The notes under the pieces were generated by a model. The model ran no database searches, was not told the origin of the DNA, and was given only the letters and a program-made list of their open reading frames with translations. Below are positions 27,906-37,151 of a stretch of 64,000 nucleotides of DNA, in pieces; position 1 is the first letter of the stretch, and each line of letters starts with the position of its first letter. A program made the translations under genes and the position numbers. The stretch lies in assembly GCA_964242215.1 (NCBI GenBank), contig CAXTCJ010000001.1, positions 124,001 to 188,000 of the forward strand. Direction: 5' to 3'. The stretch is from LMUY01 sp964242215 (GTDB taxonomy: Bacteria > Pseudomonadota > Alphaproteobacteria > Acetobacterales > Acetobacteraceae).

Positions 27906-29663
27906 TTACAGTGTCGCGCGGAAGAACTCTGCAACGGCGGCATAGCTTCGGCAGCGATCCGCCGGGCGGATGAAGCCGTGGCCAGCGTAACTGAATTGCT
28001 CGAACCGGACACTCTGCCCGCGCGCCTGAAGTGCCTCCACGATCTGCTCGCTCTCGCCGAACGGCACACGCGGGTCCCGCGTGCCATGCAGCACCAACAG
28101 GGGTGCGGTGATGTGGCCCGCCTGGCGGATGGGGGAGATGCGCGCGAACAGAATTTCGTCGAGGACCGGGTCGCCATACTCGCGGCTTCGATGCGCCCGG
28201 CGCCAAGGTCCGGTATCGGTCAGCAGCGTCGTGAAGTCGGCGATGCCGTAATAGTCCACGGCCGCCTTCCAAAGCGCCGGGTATTCGCCGATCGCGGCTA
28301 GCACCATGTAGCCGCCGTAGGACTGGCCCATGATACCGATGCGCCCGGGGGCAATTCCGGGCTGCGCGGCAAGCCAATGATGCGCCGCCGCGAGATCGTG
28401 CACACTGTCCAGCCGGAGCGCGACGTCGTCGCGCGCCGTGCTGGCGCGGCCATAGCCGGTGCTGCCGCGGACGTTGGGCATCAGCACGGCATAGCCCTCG
28501 TTGAGCAACATCTGCATGTCGGACCGCCAATTCGCCCGCGTTTGGGATGCGGGGCCGCCATGCACCCATACGACCGCTGGCCAGCCTGCTTGCGGGGCCT
28601 CTCCCGCCGGCATGGCGAGCCAGCCCGGCACTGTGCCGCCATCCAAACTCGGCCACTCCACGAGGGTGAACGGCCGCACGCCGGACGGTGCCGCCGGCTG
28701 CAATAAAGTCTGCACCGATGCCGATGCCACATCGTACAAGAACAATCCGGGCGGCCGCGTCGGAGCGCTGCCGCTGAACGCCAAGGTTGCACTGTCGGGC
28801 GACCAAGCGAGGTCGGCGACCATCCCGGGCGACAAATCCACTGTGGCTAATGCCGCCGCCGCAGGACCCGCTCGCAGCCGGGCGTAGCCGCGGTCATTCT
28901 CTATGATGGCGAGTTGCAGTCCGTCGGGAGACAGCGACCAAGCCTCCACATCGGCGTCCGGCGCACCGACCCATGGTGTCACCGACCCGGTCTGCGGATC
29001 GATGCGGCACAGCGCCTGGAACTCGCCACCGCCGTCGGACAGGCCTAACAGGTGGCTGCCGTCCTTCGCCCACCGCACGCTTTTGAATGCAACCGGCCGG
29101 GGATGCGGCACGGCTTGCACGGCTCCAGTTTCGATGTGCAGCACGGAAAGCACCTGGTCGCCTTCCGCCTCATCCGCCAGCAGCAGCAAGCGGTCGCCGT
29201 CCGGGTGCCAAGCGGACACGGCGAGTTGATGTCTACCCTGATAAAGCCGCCGTGCCACCCCACCAATCGGGTGGACGATGACGTCGAAATGCGCCTCGTC
29301 CCGATCGTTGGCGGTGTAGGCGATGGCAGTACCGTCCGGCGACCAAGCGCCGAAATCGTGGATGACGCCGGGCGCCTCGGTCAGCGGATACACCGCCTCC
29401 CGGTCCGCGAGCCAAAGCTGCTGGCGCTCGTCGCCGCCAGCGTCGATGCCGAACACCAACCGGTCGTCTTTCGGCGCGCGGCGCACGAACCCGACTTTTT
29501 CGCCGAGTTCCGCCAGCGGGCGAGCGCCGCTTCCGTCCACGCCCATCGCCCAAAGCTGCGGCATCCCGGCGCCGCGGAGATGGAACACCGTCCCTCCGTC
29601 GCAGGAGAACGAGGGCGCGTTGGCGGCGCCGGTGGTGGCGAAGCGGTCGGAGGGTCGGGTCAT
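27906..29663 (-). CDS. S9-family prolyl oligopeptidase-like serine peptidase
   Basis: A 585-residue cytosolic peptidase. An N-terminal propeller of WD/PD40-like repeats (WSPDGTAIAYT, AWHPDGDRLLLL, WSLSPDGLQLAI, WSPDSATLAFSG) is followed by an alpha/beta-hydrolase domain from about residue 325. The catalytic Ser is in MGQSYGGYM, Asp in LHGTRDPRVPF and His in SYAGHGF. There is no signal peptide. Members cut short peptides or acyl-peptides. Placed between the HyuAB/M20 genes and the second peptide-type ABC operon, it probably processes imported peptides. Confidence 0.92.
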   Translation of the reverse strand: MTRPSDRFATTGAANAPSFSCDGGTVFHLRGAGMPQLWAMGVDGSGARPLAELGEKVGFVRRAPKDDRLVFGIDAGGDERQQLWLADREAVYPLTEAPGVIHDFGAWSPDGTAIAYTANDRDEAHFDVIVHPIGGVARRLYQGRHQLAVSAWHPDGDRLLLLADEAEGDQVLSVLHIETGAVQAVPHPRPVAFKSVRWAKDGSHLLGLSDGGGEFQALCRIDPQTGSVTPWVGAPDADVEAWSLSPDGLQLAIIENDRGYARLRAGPAAAALATVDLSPGMVADLAWSPDSATLAFSGSAPTRPPGLFLYDVASASVQTLLQPAAPSGVRPFTLVEWPSLDGGTVPGWLAMPAGEAPQAGWPAVVWVHGGPASQTRANWRSDMQMLLNEGYAVLMPNVRGSTGYGRASTARDDVALRLDSVHDLAAAHHWLAAQPGIAPGRIGIMGQSYGGYMVLAAIGEYPALWKAAVDYYGIADFTTLLTDTGPWRRAHRSREYGDPVLDEILFARISPIRQAGHITAPLLVLHGTRDPRVPFGESEQIVEALQARGQSVRFEQFSYAGHGFIRPADRCRSYAAVAEFFRATL

Positions 29664-29699
29664 GCGCCTATTCTCGGCGACGGCGGCCGGAATGCAATA

Positions 29700-30680
29700 T
29701 CACGATGCGTGCAGATGGCAGGCGGCGCGATGGCCCGGCGCGATCTCCACCAGCGGCGGAACCTCCGCGGCACAGCGCGCAAAGGCGTGCGGGCAGCGAT
29801 CGCGCAGGTGGCAGCCGGAGGGCGGATTGGCAACATTGCCGAGCGATCCCGAGAGCGGCAACGGCGCGTGGGACTGGTCGGTGCGGGGTCGCGGCGCCGC
29901 CTGGATCAGGGCCACGGTGTAAGGATGGCCGGGCCGGCGCACCACCGCGTCCGTCGGGCCGTCCTCAACGATGCGGCCCATGTACATGACGATGGTACGC
30001 TCGCAGACATACCGAACCAGCGTTAGATCGTGCGAAATATACAGTGCCGTGAGGCCCAATTCGTCCCGCAACTCGCGCATCAGGTTCAACACGCCGGCCC
30101 GCACACTCACGTCCAGCATCGAGACGGGTTCGTCCGCCACTAGGAACTTCGGCCGCAGCACCAGCGCACGGGCCAGCACCGCGCGCTGCAACTGGCCGCC
30201 GGATAGCTCGCGCGGCCGCTTGCCGCCCAGCCGCGCCAGATCGCCGAGATGCACCAGCCGCACCGCCTCCGCTACACGCGCGTCCCGCTCCGCCCGAGGC
30301 ACGCCGGTGTTGACCAGCGGCTCGGCCACGGCCTGACGCAGCGTGAACCGTGGATTGACCGCGTCGAACGGGTTCTGGAACACCAATTGCGCCTGCTGAC
30401 GGAACTCACGCAGCGCGGCTCCGGCTAATCCAGTGAGAGGCTTACCGCCAAACCGGATAGTACCCGCGGTGGGCTCCGTTAGCTTTAGCAGCAGGCGGCC
30501 AACCGTTGTTTTGCCGCTCCCCGATTCGCCCACCAGCCCGACGCTCTCCCCCGACTGCAGGACGAGATCGATGCCATCCGTCGCATGCACCGCCGGGTGC
30601 TGGCGGCCGATGATCTGCTTGAGGTTGCGACCGAGCGGATACCGTTTGGTGACGCCGGCAGCCTCGATCAGTGCTGCCAC
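29700..30680 (-). CDS. Peptide-type ABC transporter ATPase (DppF/OppF-like), second system
   Basis: A 326-residue ATPase from a GTG start lying 13 bases inside the end of the preceding ATPase gene. Walker A is GESGSGKTT, the signature is LSGGQLQRAVLARAL, and Walker B is FLVADEPVSMLDV followed by ISHDL. The family's C-terminal Cys motif is CHLRDRCPHAFARC. Note VSMLDVSVRAGVLN, where most relatives have ALDVSVQAQI, a mild deviation in the D-loop region. It is the last gene of the operon that starts at 35338. Confidence 0.92.
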   Translation of the reverse strand: MAALIEAAGVTKRYPLGRNLKQIIGRQHPAVHATDGIDLVLQSGESVGLVGESGSGKTTVGRLLLKLTEPTAGTIRFGGKPLTGLAGAALREFRQQAQLVFQNPFDAVNPRFTLRQAVAEPLVNTGVPRAERDARVAEAVRLVHLGDLARLGGKRPRELSGGQLQRAVLARALVLRPKFLVADEPVSMLDVSVRAGVLNLMRELRDELGLTALYISHDLTLVRYVCERTIVMYMGRIVEDGPTDAVVRRPGHPYTVALIQAAPRPRTDQSHAPLPLSGSLGNVANPPSGCHLRDRCPHAFARCAAEVPPLVEIAPGHRAACHLHAS

Positions 30681-31675
30681 GTGCTGACCTTCTCGGCCTC
30701 GGCGCGCAGAGTAGCGGCCTCGACGGCGCGGTGGCAAGCGGCCCAGTGACCAGGTTCGACGGTGACACTCGCCGGGTCGACTTCGGTGCAGATCGGCGCC
30801 ACGAACGGGCAGCGCGGGGCGAAGCGGCAGCCCCGCGGTGGCGCGTGCAGATCGGGTGGCACGCCGTCGATCGGGGCAAGCGTCTGATCCGGCGTCTCCA
30901 GGTCTGGGAACGCATTCATCAGCCCCATCGTGTACGGATGCGCCGGGCGGGCAAGAACCTCGCTGGTCGGGCCGTATTCGATGATGCGCCCGGCATACAT
31001 GACTGCGGTGATGTTGCAGAGATACGCCACCACCGAGATGTCGTGCGTGACGAACAGCCCGGCCACGCCCATGTCCGCGCTCAACCCGCGCAGGCAGTCG
31101 AGTACCTGGCGCTGCACGATCACATCGAGCGCCGTGACGGGCTCGTCGGCGATAAGAAGTGTCGGGTTCAAGGCAAGGGCCAGGGCAATCGCGGCGCGTT
31201 GGCGCATACCGCCGCTGAATTGGTGCGGATAGTCGGCCAGCCGCGCCGGGCTCAAACCCACCGCCGCGAATAACTCGGCAGCCCGCGTGTCGGCAACGGA
31301 GCGGGACAAGCCGCCGCGACCACACAGCACCTCGCGCATCTGCTTGCCCAGGCGATACACCGGGTCGAGCGAGTTCATCGAGGATTGCGGGACGAAGCTG
31401 ATCTTGCGCCAGAGCAGCGCGCGACGGCGTGACGGCGACAGCGACAGGAGATCGGTTCCGTCCAGGGTGATCGTCCCGGTCGCAATGCGCGCATTGCCTG
31501 GCAGCACGCCGGTCAGCGCGCGCGCCAGCGTGGTCTTGCCGCATCCCGACTCGCCGACCAACCCCAGCATCGCACCTTGCGGCACCTGCAGCGTTACGCC
31601 GTCCACGGCATAGGCGAGCCCGGCGGCGGTCCGGTAGGTGACCACGAGGTCGCGGACCGAAAGAACGTCCGTCAA
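30668..31675 (-). CDS. Peptide-type ABC transporter ATPase (DppD/OppD-like), second system
   Basis: A 335-residue ATPase with a TTG start one base after the permease stop. Walker A is GESGCGKTT, the signature FSGGMRQRAAIALAL, Walker B LLIADEPVTALDV and VTHDISVVAYLC. The C-terminal Cys-rich element is CRFAPRCPFVAPIC. It pairs with the DppF-like ATPase downstream. The TTG start with close spacing suggests expression coupled to the permease. Confidence 0.92.
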   Translation of the reverse strand: MTDVLSVRDLVVTYRTAAGLAYAVDGVTLQVPQGAMLGLVGESGCGKTTLARALTGVLPGNARIATGTITLDGTDLLSLSPSRRRALLWRKISFVPQSSMNSLDPVYRLGKQMREVLCGRGGLSRSVADTRAAELFAAVGLSPARLADYPHQFSGGMRQRAAIALALALNPTLLIADEPVTALDVIVQRQVLDCLRGLSADMGVAGLFVTHDISVVAYLCNITAVMYAGRIIEYGPTSEVLARPAHPYTMGLMNAFPDLETPDQTLAPIDGVPPDLHAPPRGCRFAPRCPFVAPICTEVDPASVTVEPGHWAACHRAVEAATLRAEAEKVSTWQH

Positions 31676-31676
31676 A

Positions 31677-32555
31677 TCAGCTTTCCAGCTTCGGAAATAG
31701 GAGATTCTCGTAGCCGCGGCTGAGGAAGAAACCGGCCACTACCACGAGCACGATGCACAGACCCGGCGGCACGAACCAGTTGTATTGCGCCTGGCTCAAC
31801 GCCTGCGAGGCATAGGCGTCCTGCAACATGAACCCCCAGGAGATCGTCTCCTGATCGCCGAAGCCTAGGAACGAAACGCTCGCCTGGGTCAGGATCGCCC
31901 AGCCGACCGCGATCGATCCATACAGCAACGAGAGCGGCAAGATGGTCGGAAGCACGTGCACCAGCATCACACGGCCATGCCCGGCGCCGGTGACGCGGGC
32001 GGCCTCGATGAATTGGCGCTGCATGACGGTGAACACCTGAGCCCGGATGACGCGCGCTGCGTTCGGCCACAGCAGGATTGCCACCGCGAACACCACGTTC
32101 TGCAACGCCGGACCCAGCAAGGCGACCAGCACGATCACGAAGGGTAGGAAGGGGATGCCTAAGACGATGTCCGTCAGCCGCATCAGCACCTGGTCGACCC
32201 AACCACCGAAATAGCCGGCGACGACGCCCACCACCGTACCGAGCGATGCGACGCCGATCGCGGCCGTGACGCCGACGAACAGCGAGGGGCGCACGCCCAT
32301 GATCAGTTGCGCAAAAATATCGCGGCCAAGATTGGTGGTGCCCAGCCAGTGCTCGGCCGAGGGCGGCAGCGAGGCGGCCAACTGACCGTCATCGGTGAAC
32401 AGGATTTCGGTCGGATCGTAGCCGGCGAGCCACCCGGCGCAGAGGGCGGCGACGATGAAGAAGGCGTAGATGCCGACGCCGATCACGGTGTACGGATCGA
32501 ACCGCGGTAGGCGCCGGGTTCGGATCGCGGGCGCGGGCGCCACGTCTACCGTCAT
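31677..32555 (-). CDS. Peptide-type ABC transporter permease (DppC-like), second system
   Basis: A 292-residue DppC-type permease: N-terminal helix YAFFIVAALCAGWLAGYD, the landmark LGTTNLGRDIFAQL, further helices and the EAA loop AARVTGAGHGRVMLVHVLP. The ATG used lies inside the end of MITE copy 3 (the catgac of the inverted end), and no convincing ribosome site precedes it. A GTG 12 bases downstream (VAPAPAIRT) is an alternative. The insertion seems to have landed just before or at the original start. Confidence 0.9.
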   Translation of the reverse strand: MTVDVAPAPAIRTRRLPRFDPYTVIGVGIYAFFIVAALCAGWLAGYDPTEILFTDDGQLAASLPPSAEHWLGTTNLGRDIFAQLIMGVRPSLFVGVTAAIGVASLGTVVGVVAGYFGGWVDQVLMRLTDIVLGIPFLPFVIVLVALLGPALQNVVFAVAILLWPNAARVIRAQVFTVMQRQFIEAARVTGAGHGRVMLVHVLPTILPLSLLYGSIAVGWAILTQASVSFLGFGDQETISWGFMLQDAYASQALSQAQYNWFVPPGLCIVLVVVAGFFLSRGYENLLFPKLES

Positions 32556-32683
32556 GCCAAGGCTTGACCCTGGTATCCACGCGATTGGGCTGATGACGTC
32601 AGTCCCGGTTGGCGTGCGATCACGTGACAGGCCGGTGTCGAGGGCACCCCGTGGATACCAGGGTCAAGCCCTGGCATGACGGT
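32548..32683. repeat. MITE-like repeat family 1, copy 3
   Basis: The same family as 11527-11666, with ends of the form accgtcatgccaaggcttga and ctggcatgacggt. The internal landmark is cgattgggctgatgacgt, giving the same orientation as copy 1. It fills the whole gap between the two permease genes of an ABC operon: the left end supplies the ATG of the downstream permease, and the right end stops 1 base before the stop codon of the upstream one. Confidence 0.88.
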
Positions 32684-32684
32684 G

Positions 32685-33659
32685 CTATTGGCGGGCATGG
32701 GCGATCCGCGGGTCCAACAGGCCGTATAGCACATCCGCCACCAGGTTCATCGTCACCAAGATCGCCGCAATAAGCAGGAACGCACCTTGGGCGAGCGGAT
32801 AGTCGCTGCTGCTGACGGCGTCCACGAGCATACGGCCAAGACCGGGCCAGCTGAACACCGTCTCCACCACCACGTTACCGCCGACCGAGTTGCCGAAGCC
32901 CAGGGCAAACGCGGTCACCACGGGAAGCAGGGCGTTGCGCGCGGCGTGACGCAGCATGATGGTGCGCTCGGGCAAGCCCTTCATGCGCGCCATCGAGACG
33001 AACTCCTCGCCCATCACTCCCAGCATGTTGGACCGCATCAGCAATGCCGGCAGCCCCTGATACACGATCGCCAGCGTCATCGCGGGCAGCACTAGGTGGC
33101 GGGCGAAATCGGCCGAGAAGAACTTGGCCAGCGCCGACGGGAACACCGCACCTGGCGCGGTGGCACCCCCAGCCGGGAACCAGGCCAGCCCGAAACCGAA
33201 GATCGCCAGCATCACCATGCCGACCCAGAACTCCGGCGCCGCGCGCGTGACCAACACGAGCGGAATGCTGATCGTCTCGAACAGGCTGCCGCGCTTCCAG
33301 GCGAGCACCGCGCCAAACAACGTGCCAAAGCCATAGGCGACCAACAGCGAAACCAGCGTCAGCACCAGCGTGTTCGGCAACACACTCAACACCAGCCCGG
33401 TCACCGGGAGGCGCTGGCGGAAGGACAATCCGAATTCGCCATGCAGCAGATTGCCGAGATACAGCACGTATTGTCGCCACAGCGATTGATCCAACCCGAA
33501 CTCGTGCATGATCTGCCGCCGCTGGTCCTCGGTGAAGGACGGGTCCAGATAGGCGAGCGTCGGGTCCGCCGGCAGCAGGCGGAACATCAGGAATAGGATG
33601 CTGGCGATCGCCCACAGCACGAAGACCGTGTAGGCGATGCGTCTGACGTAAAATAGCAT
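32685..33659 (-). CDS. Peptide-type ABC transporter permease (DppB-like), second system
   Basis: A 324-residue permease. The ATG overlaps the binding-protein stop (TAATG). It has N-terminal helix YTVFVLWAIASILFLMFRLL, then the periplasmic region, five helices and the EAA loop ARMKGLPERTIMLRHAARNA, ending in GLLDPRIAHA. It forms the channel with the DppC-like permease, from whose gene it is separated only by MITE copy 3. Confidence 0.92.
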   Translation of the reverse strand: MLFYVRRIAYTVFVLWAIASILFLMFRLLPADPTLAYLDPSFTEDQRRQIMHEFGLDQSLWRQYVLYLGNLLHGEFGLSFRQRLPVTGLVLSVLPNTLVLTLVSLLVAYGFGTLFGAVLAWKRGSLFETISIPLVLVTRAAPEFWVGMVMLAIFGFGLAWFPAGGATAPGAVFPSALAKFFSADFARHLVLPAMTLAIVYQGLPALLMRSNMLGVMGEEFVSMARMKGLPERTIMLRHAARNALLPVVTAFALGFGNSVGGNVVVETVFSWPGLGRMLVDAVSSSDYPLAQGAFLLIAAILVTMNLVADVLYGLLDPRIAHARQ

Positions 33660-35338
33660 TAGTTGCTGGCGAGTGTTTCTCGCTTGCCGGCCGGGTAGTG
33701 CAGCGCACCGCCGTCCAGCGTGTAGCCAGCGTCCTGCAGGATCTGTGCGGCCTTCTTCATGTCGCCACCATCGATCAACGAATCGTCGGCATGCCAGAAC
33801 GGCAGCGCCGTGGACACACACGACCCGGCGGGCACGCCAAACCCATTATACGCCGCGGCGGCCATCAGCTTGCGGCTGACGGCAGCCGACAGGCCACGAC
33901 GGAACGCCGGGTCGTCGAACGGCGCGCGTCGTAGATTGAGCGCTAGGAACTGGAAGCCGAGATCGGTCGTGGTGACCACCGTCACATGCGGGGATTGCTT
34001 CGGCACCTCCGCCAATACGCGCGGGTCGCCGGTGAACAGCGCCAGGAAATTGAGCTCGCCCGTCTTCATCATGCCGAGCGTCGCCTCCTGGTTCGGGACG
34101 ATGCGCAGCACCCAATGCTCCATCTTCGGCGCCGACCAGTGGGTGGGATTGCGCTCGAGCATCACCTCCTCGCTGTGGTGCCAGTGCACAAAGCGGAACG
34201 GGCCGGAGCCGATGTGCTTCTCCTCGTTGAAGTTCTCCGCCATGTCCGGCTTGCCCGCCATGCCGGTCACGATCGGGTCCCACACGTGCTTCGGCACCAG
34301 GTTGATCTTGGACAGCGTCGTGGTGGGGAACGAGGCTTGCGGCGCGTGCAGGGTGAAGACGATCGTGCGTGGGCCGGTTTGTTTCACGCCGGCGATGTTG
34401 CTGACGAAGGGGAAGAACTGCGGCGTCTTGTCCTTATGCGACGGCAGGTCGAACGAATACAGCACGTCCTCCATCGTGACGGGTGAGCCGTCGTGGAAGG
34501 TCATGCCGTCGCGCACGACCACTTCCATGGTGGTGTCGCTGGTCCATTTGAAGCTGTCGGCAGCCCAGGGGCGCGGCTCGCCGTCCGGGCCAACGCGCGT
34601 CAGCTTGTCCCACAGCAGGTCGGTGACCCAACTGCCGATGGCGTCCATGCGGACGGGGTTGATGAAGTCGATCTCGTTGTTGGCGTTCAGCACCATGTCC
34701 TTCTGCGCGCCCAGCGGCTCGGCGGCGACGAAGGTCCAGAAGTTGCGGATGCCGATCCCCGCCTCGTTGACGATGCTGTCCGCCTTCCAGACCTGGTTGT
34801 TGAACGCGGCAGAGCGGCGCGGGTACACCAAGTAGATGTAAGGCACGTCCTTGCCGATGACGTCCTGCGCCTGCTTGACCAGCGCCTGCCGCTTGGCCCG
34901 GTCCAGTTCCTGCCGCTGCGCTTGCACCAGCGCGTCGTAGTCCGGGTTCATGTAGCCGACGAAATCGTAGCCGCTCGGCGCGAGGGCCGAGTTGAACAGG
35001 CTGTAGACCAACTCGTCCGGATCGCTGCGTTCGGGTCGGCCGACCATCTCCCAAGTCGTCATGTCCCATTTCTGCCGCTCGTTCCAAACGACCGCGTTCT
35101 GTTCCGAGCTGCTGATCACTTGCACCGACACTTGCAGCCCGAGCTTGCGCCATTGCTGGGCCGCGAGTTGCGCCGCCTGAAACAACGACGGGTCGCTTGC
35201 CTGCGGCTTGGACAGCAGCACGATCGGGCGGATCTTGTCGCCGGCGGCCTGGGCCCGCGCGCCCGTAGCGGCGGTCGCCAACGCGGCGGCGGAGCCGGCC
35301 AGCACGGTGCGGCGCGTAGGGCGTAGATGGGTCGGCAT
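33659..35338 (-). CDS. ABC transporter substrate-binding protein, SBP_bac_5 with circularly permuted order
   Basis: A 559-residue binding protein with a Tat-like signal (TRRTVLAGSAAALATAATGA). The mature part is in swapped order. Residues about 35-205 (LAAQQWRKLGLQVSVQVI, WDMTTWEMVGRPERSDPDEL, NPDYDALVQAQRQELDRAKR) match what is normally the C-terminal lobe. Residues from about 212 (MVLNANNEIDFINPVRMDAI, then GMTFHDGSPVTMEDVLYSFD, then IGSGPFRFVHWHHSE) match the normal N-terminus. The protein ends with AAQILQDAGYTLDGGALHYP, which normally leads into the segment now placed first. The other two intact transporter receptors here have the usual order. It heads the SBP-B-MITE-C-D-F operon. Ligand unknown. 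Confidence 0.9.
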   Translation of the reverse strand: MPTHLRPTRRTVLAGSAAALATAATGARAQAAGDKIRPIVLLSKPQASDPSLFQAAQLAAQQWRKLGLQVSVQVISSSEQNAVVWNERQKWDMTTWEMVGRPERSDPDELVYSLFNSALAPSGYDFVGYMNPDYDALVQAQRQELDRAKRQALVKQAQDVIGKDVPYIYLVYPRRSAAFNNQVWKADSIVNEAGIGIRNFWTFVAAEPLGAQKDMVLNANNEIDFINPVRMDAIGSWVTDLLWDKLTRVGPDGEPRPWAADSFKWTSDTTMEVVVRDGMTFHDGSPVTMEDVLYSFDLPSHKDKTPQFFPFVSNIAGVKQTGPRTIVFTLHAPQASFPTTTLSKINLVPKHVWDPIVTGMAGKPDMAENFNEEKHIGSGPFRFVHWHHSEEVMLERNPTHWSAPKMEHWVLRIVPNQEATLGMMKTGELNFLALFTGDPRVLAEVPKQSPHVTVVTTTDLGFQFLALNLRRAPFDDPAFRRGLSAAVSRKLMAAAAYNGFGVPAGSCVSTALPFWHADDSLIDGGDMKKAAQILQDAGYTLDGGALHYPAGKRETLASN

Positions 35339-35492
35339 GGTAAATTCCCCGTTCGACAGGCGTTTGGGCGCGTCTGAAACCAGCAAGAAGCGCGCCAACG
35401 CCGCGCCGTCAGCAACAAAACCGCCGACCCGGGTTGACGCGTGACTAAAAGGGGTCAGAGGATCACGCCTACCCAAGGAGCAGGGTCCCGGT

Positions 35493-37151
35493 ATGGACGA
35501 TAATGCGATTTCGTTGGTCGAGGCTGTCGACGGGCACCGCCTCATGGGCCACTGCGCGGAATTTGCGCGCTGGGTGAAGCTGTCGGGAAGTGCGGACGAA
35601 CTCAGCAGCATGCACGCGGTGCAGGCAGCTCTGGACAGCTATGGCTATCGCACCACGCTGCTGAAACACGATGCCTTCATCAGCCTGCCGGGCGAGGCGG
35701 CCGTGACCGTGGACGGGGTGGGTGTGAAGGCGATCACCCATTCGTTCGGGGTCGCCTCGCCGCCCGGTGGCGTGTCGGCGCGACTGGCCTTCGTCGGCGA
35801 GGGCGGGGCCGCTGACTTCGCCGGCCGCGATCTTCGGGGCTGCATCGTGCTGGCGGAGGGCATCGCCAGTCCGGCGGTGGCTGCACGCGCCGCACGCGCC
35901 GGCGCCGTCGGCCAACTGCACATCAGCCCGCACGAGCATCTGCACGAAATGTGCATCTCCCCCGTCTGGGGCAGCCCGTCCACCAGCACGCTGGCCGACC
36001 TGCCGGTGACCGTCACCTGCACGATCTCCAACGCCGACGGCATGGCGTTGCGGGCGCGGCTCGACCGCGGCGAGAGTCCGGCGGTGGTGCTGCACGCGGC
36101 GGTCGATACCGGCTGGCGGCCGACGCCGATCCTGGTGGCCGACATGGACGGGCCAGATCCGGACGGCGAGTTCATCCTGTTCTCCGGTCATCACGACACC
36201 TGGTATTACGGCGTGATGGACAATGGCAGCGCCAACGCCACCATGCTCGAATGCGCCCGCGTCCTGGCGCAAGGGCGCGAGAAGTGGCGGCGCGGCGTGC
36301 GCTTCTGCTTCTGGTCCGGCCACTCGCACGGGCGCTATTCCGGATCGAGCTGGTATGTGGACAATCACTGGGACGAGCTGGAACGGCGCTGCGCCGTGCA
36401 TGTGAACGTGGATTCCACCGGCGGTATCGGCGCCAACGTGCTGACCGAGAGCGCGGTCGCCTCTGAACTGGCGGCGTTGGCCGCGGACGTGATCCGCGTC
36501 GAGACCAACGAGGCGCATGAGGGCCGCCGCACCGGCCGCAACAGCGACATGTCGTTCTGGGGCGTAGGCATTCCCTCATTGTTCGGCAGCCTCAGCCACC
36601 AGCCACCCGGCCCGGTGAAGATGCGCAACCCGCTGGGATGGTGGTGGCACACGCCGCACGACCTGATCGATAAGGTGGACCAGGCCAACCTCGCGCGCGA
36701 CACCCGCGTGTTCGTCCGCGCGCTGTGGCGGCTGCTGACCGACCCGGTGTTGCCGCTCGACTACGCGGCGACTGCCAAGGCGCTGCTGCAGGAATTGGCC
36801 ACGCTCTCCGGCAAGCTCGGCGACCGCCTGTCGCTTGCCCCATTGGTCGAGGCCGCAGAGGCCTTGCGGGACCAGGCTGGCACTCTGCGCGGTGACGACG
36901 CGGCGAGAAACCGCGCGCTCATGGCGGTGTCGCGTGCGTTGGTGCCGGTCGATTACACCAGCGGCGACCGGTTCCGGCACGACCCGGCCTTGCCGCAGGC
37001 GCCCTGGCCTGCGCTCGACCCGGTGCGTGCCCTCGCGGTCGCCGAGGGTTCCGACGCGGTGCGCTTCGCAGCGGTGGATGCAGTGCGCGCCCGAAACCGC
37101 GTTCTGCACGCCCTGCGGGAGGCGCACCGCGCGCTGGACATGGCGGTTTGA
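35493..37151 (+). CDS. M28-family peptidase-like protein with PA-type insert
   Basis: A 552-residue cytosolic protein resembling glutamate carboxypeptidase II/M28 exopeptidases. A protease-associated-like region (about 90-200) precedes the metal domain. Likely zinc ligands are visible: FSGHHDTW (H233/H234), VMDNGSAN (D243), HVNVDSTG (D307) and WWWHTPHD (H386). The usual catalytic Glu-Glu pair is absent: the place corresponding to AEE reads SGHSHGRYSGSSW (residues 275-287). A distinct M28 subgroup or an altered mechanism is likely. aaggag precedes the ATG by 12 bases. The stop overlaps the following monooxygenase start (TTGA). Confidence 0.82.
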   Translation: MDDNAISLVEAVDGHRLMGHCAEFARWVKLSGSADELSSMHAVQAALDSYGYRTTLLKHDAFISLPGEAAVTVDGVGVKAITHSFGVASPPGGVSARLAFVGEGGAADFAGRDLRGCIVLAEGIASPAVAARAARAGAVGQLHISPHEHLHEMCISPVWGSPSTSTLADLPVTVTCTISNADGMALRARLDRGESPAVVLHAAVDTGWRPTPILVADMDGPDPDGEFILFSGHHDTWYYGVMDNGSANATMLECARVLAQGREKWRRGVRFCFWSGHSHGRYSGSSWYVDNHWDELERRCAVHVNVDSTGGIGANVLTESAVASELAALAADVIRVETNEAHEGRRTGRNSDMSFWGVGIPSLFGSLSHQPPGPVKMRNPLGWWWHTPHDLIDKVDQANLARDTRVFVRALWRLLTDPVLPLDYAATAKALLQELATLSGKLGDRLSLAPLVEAAEALRDQAGTLRGDDAARNRALMAVSRALVPVDYTSGDRFRHDPALPQAPWPALDPVRALAVAEGSDAVRFAAVDAVRARNRVLHALREAHRALDMAV

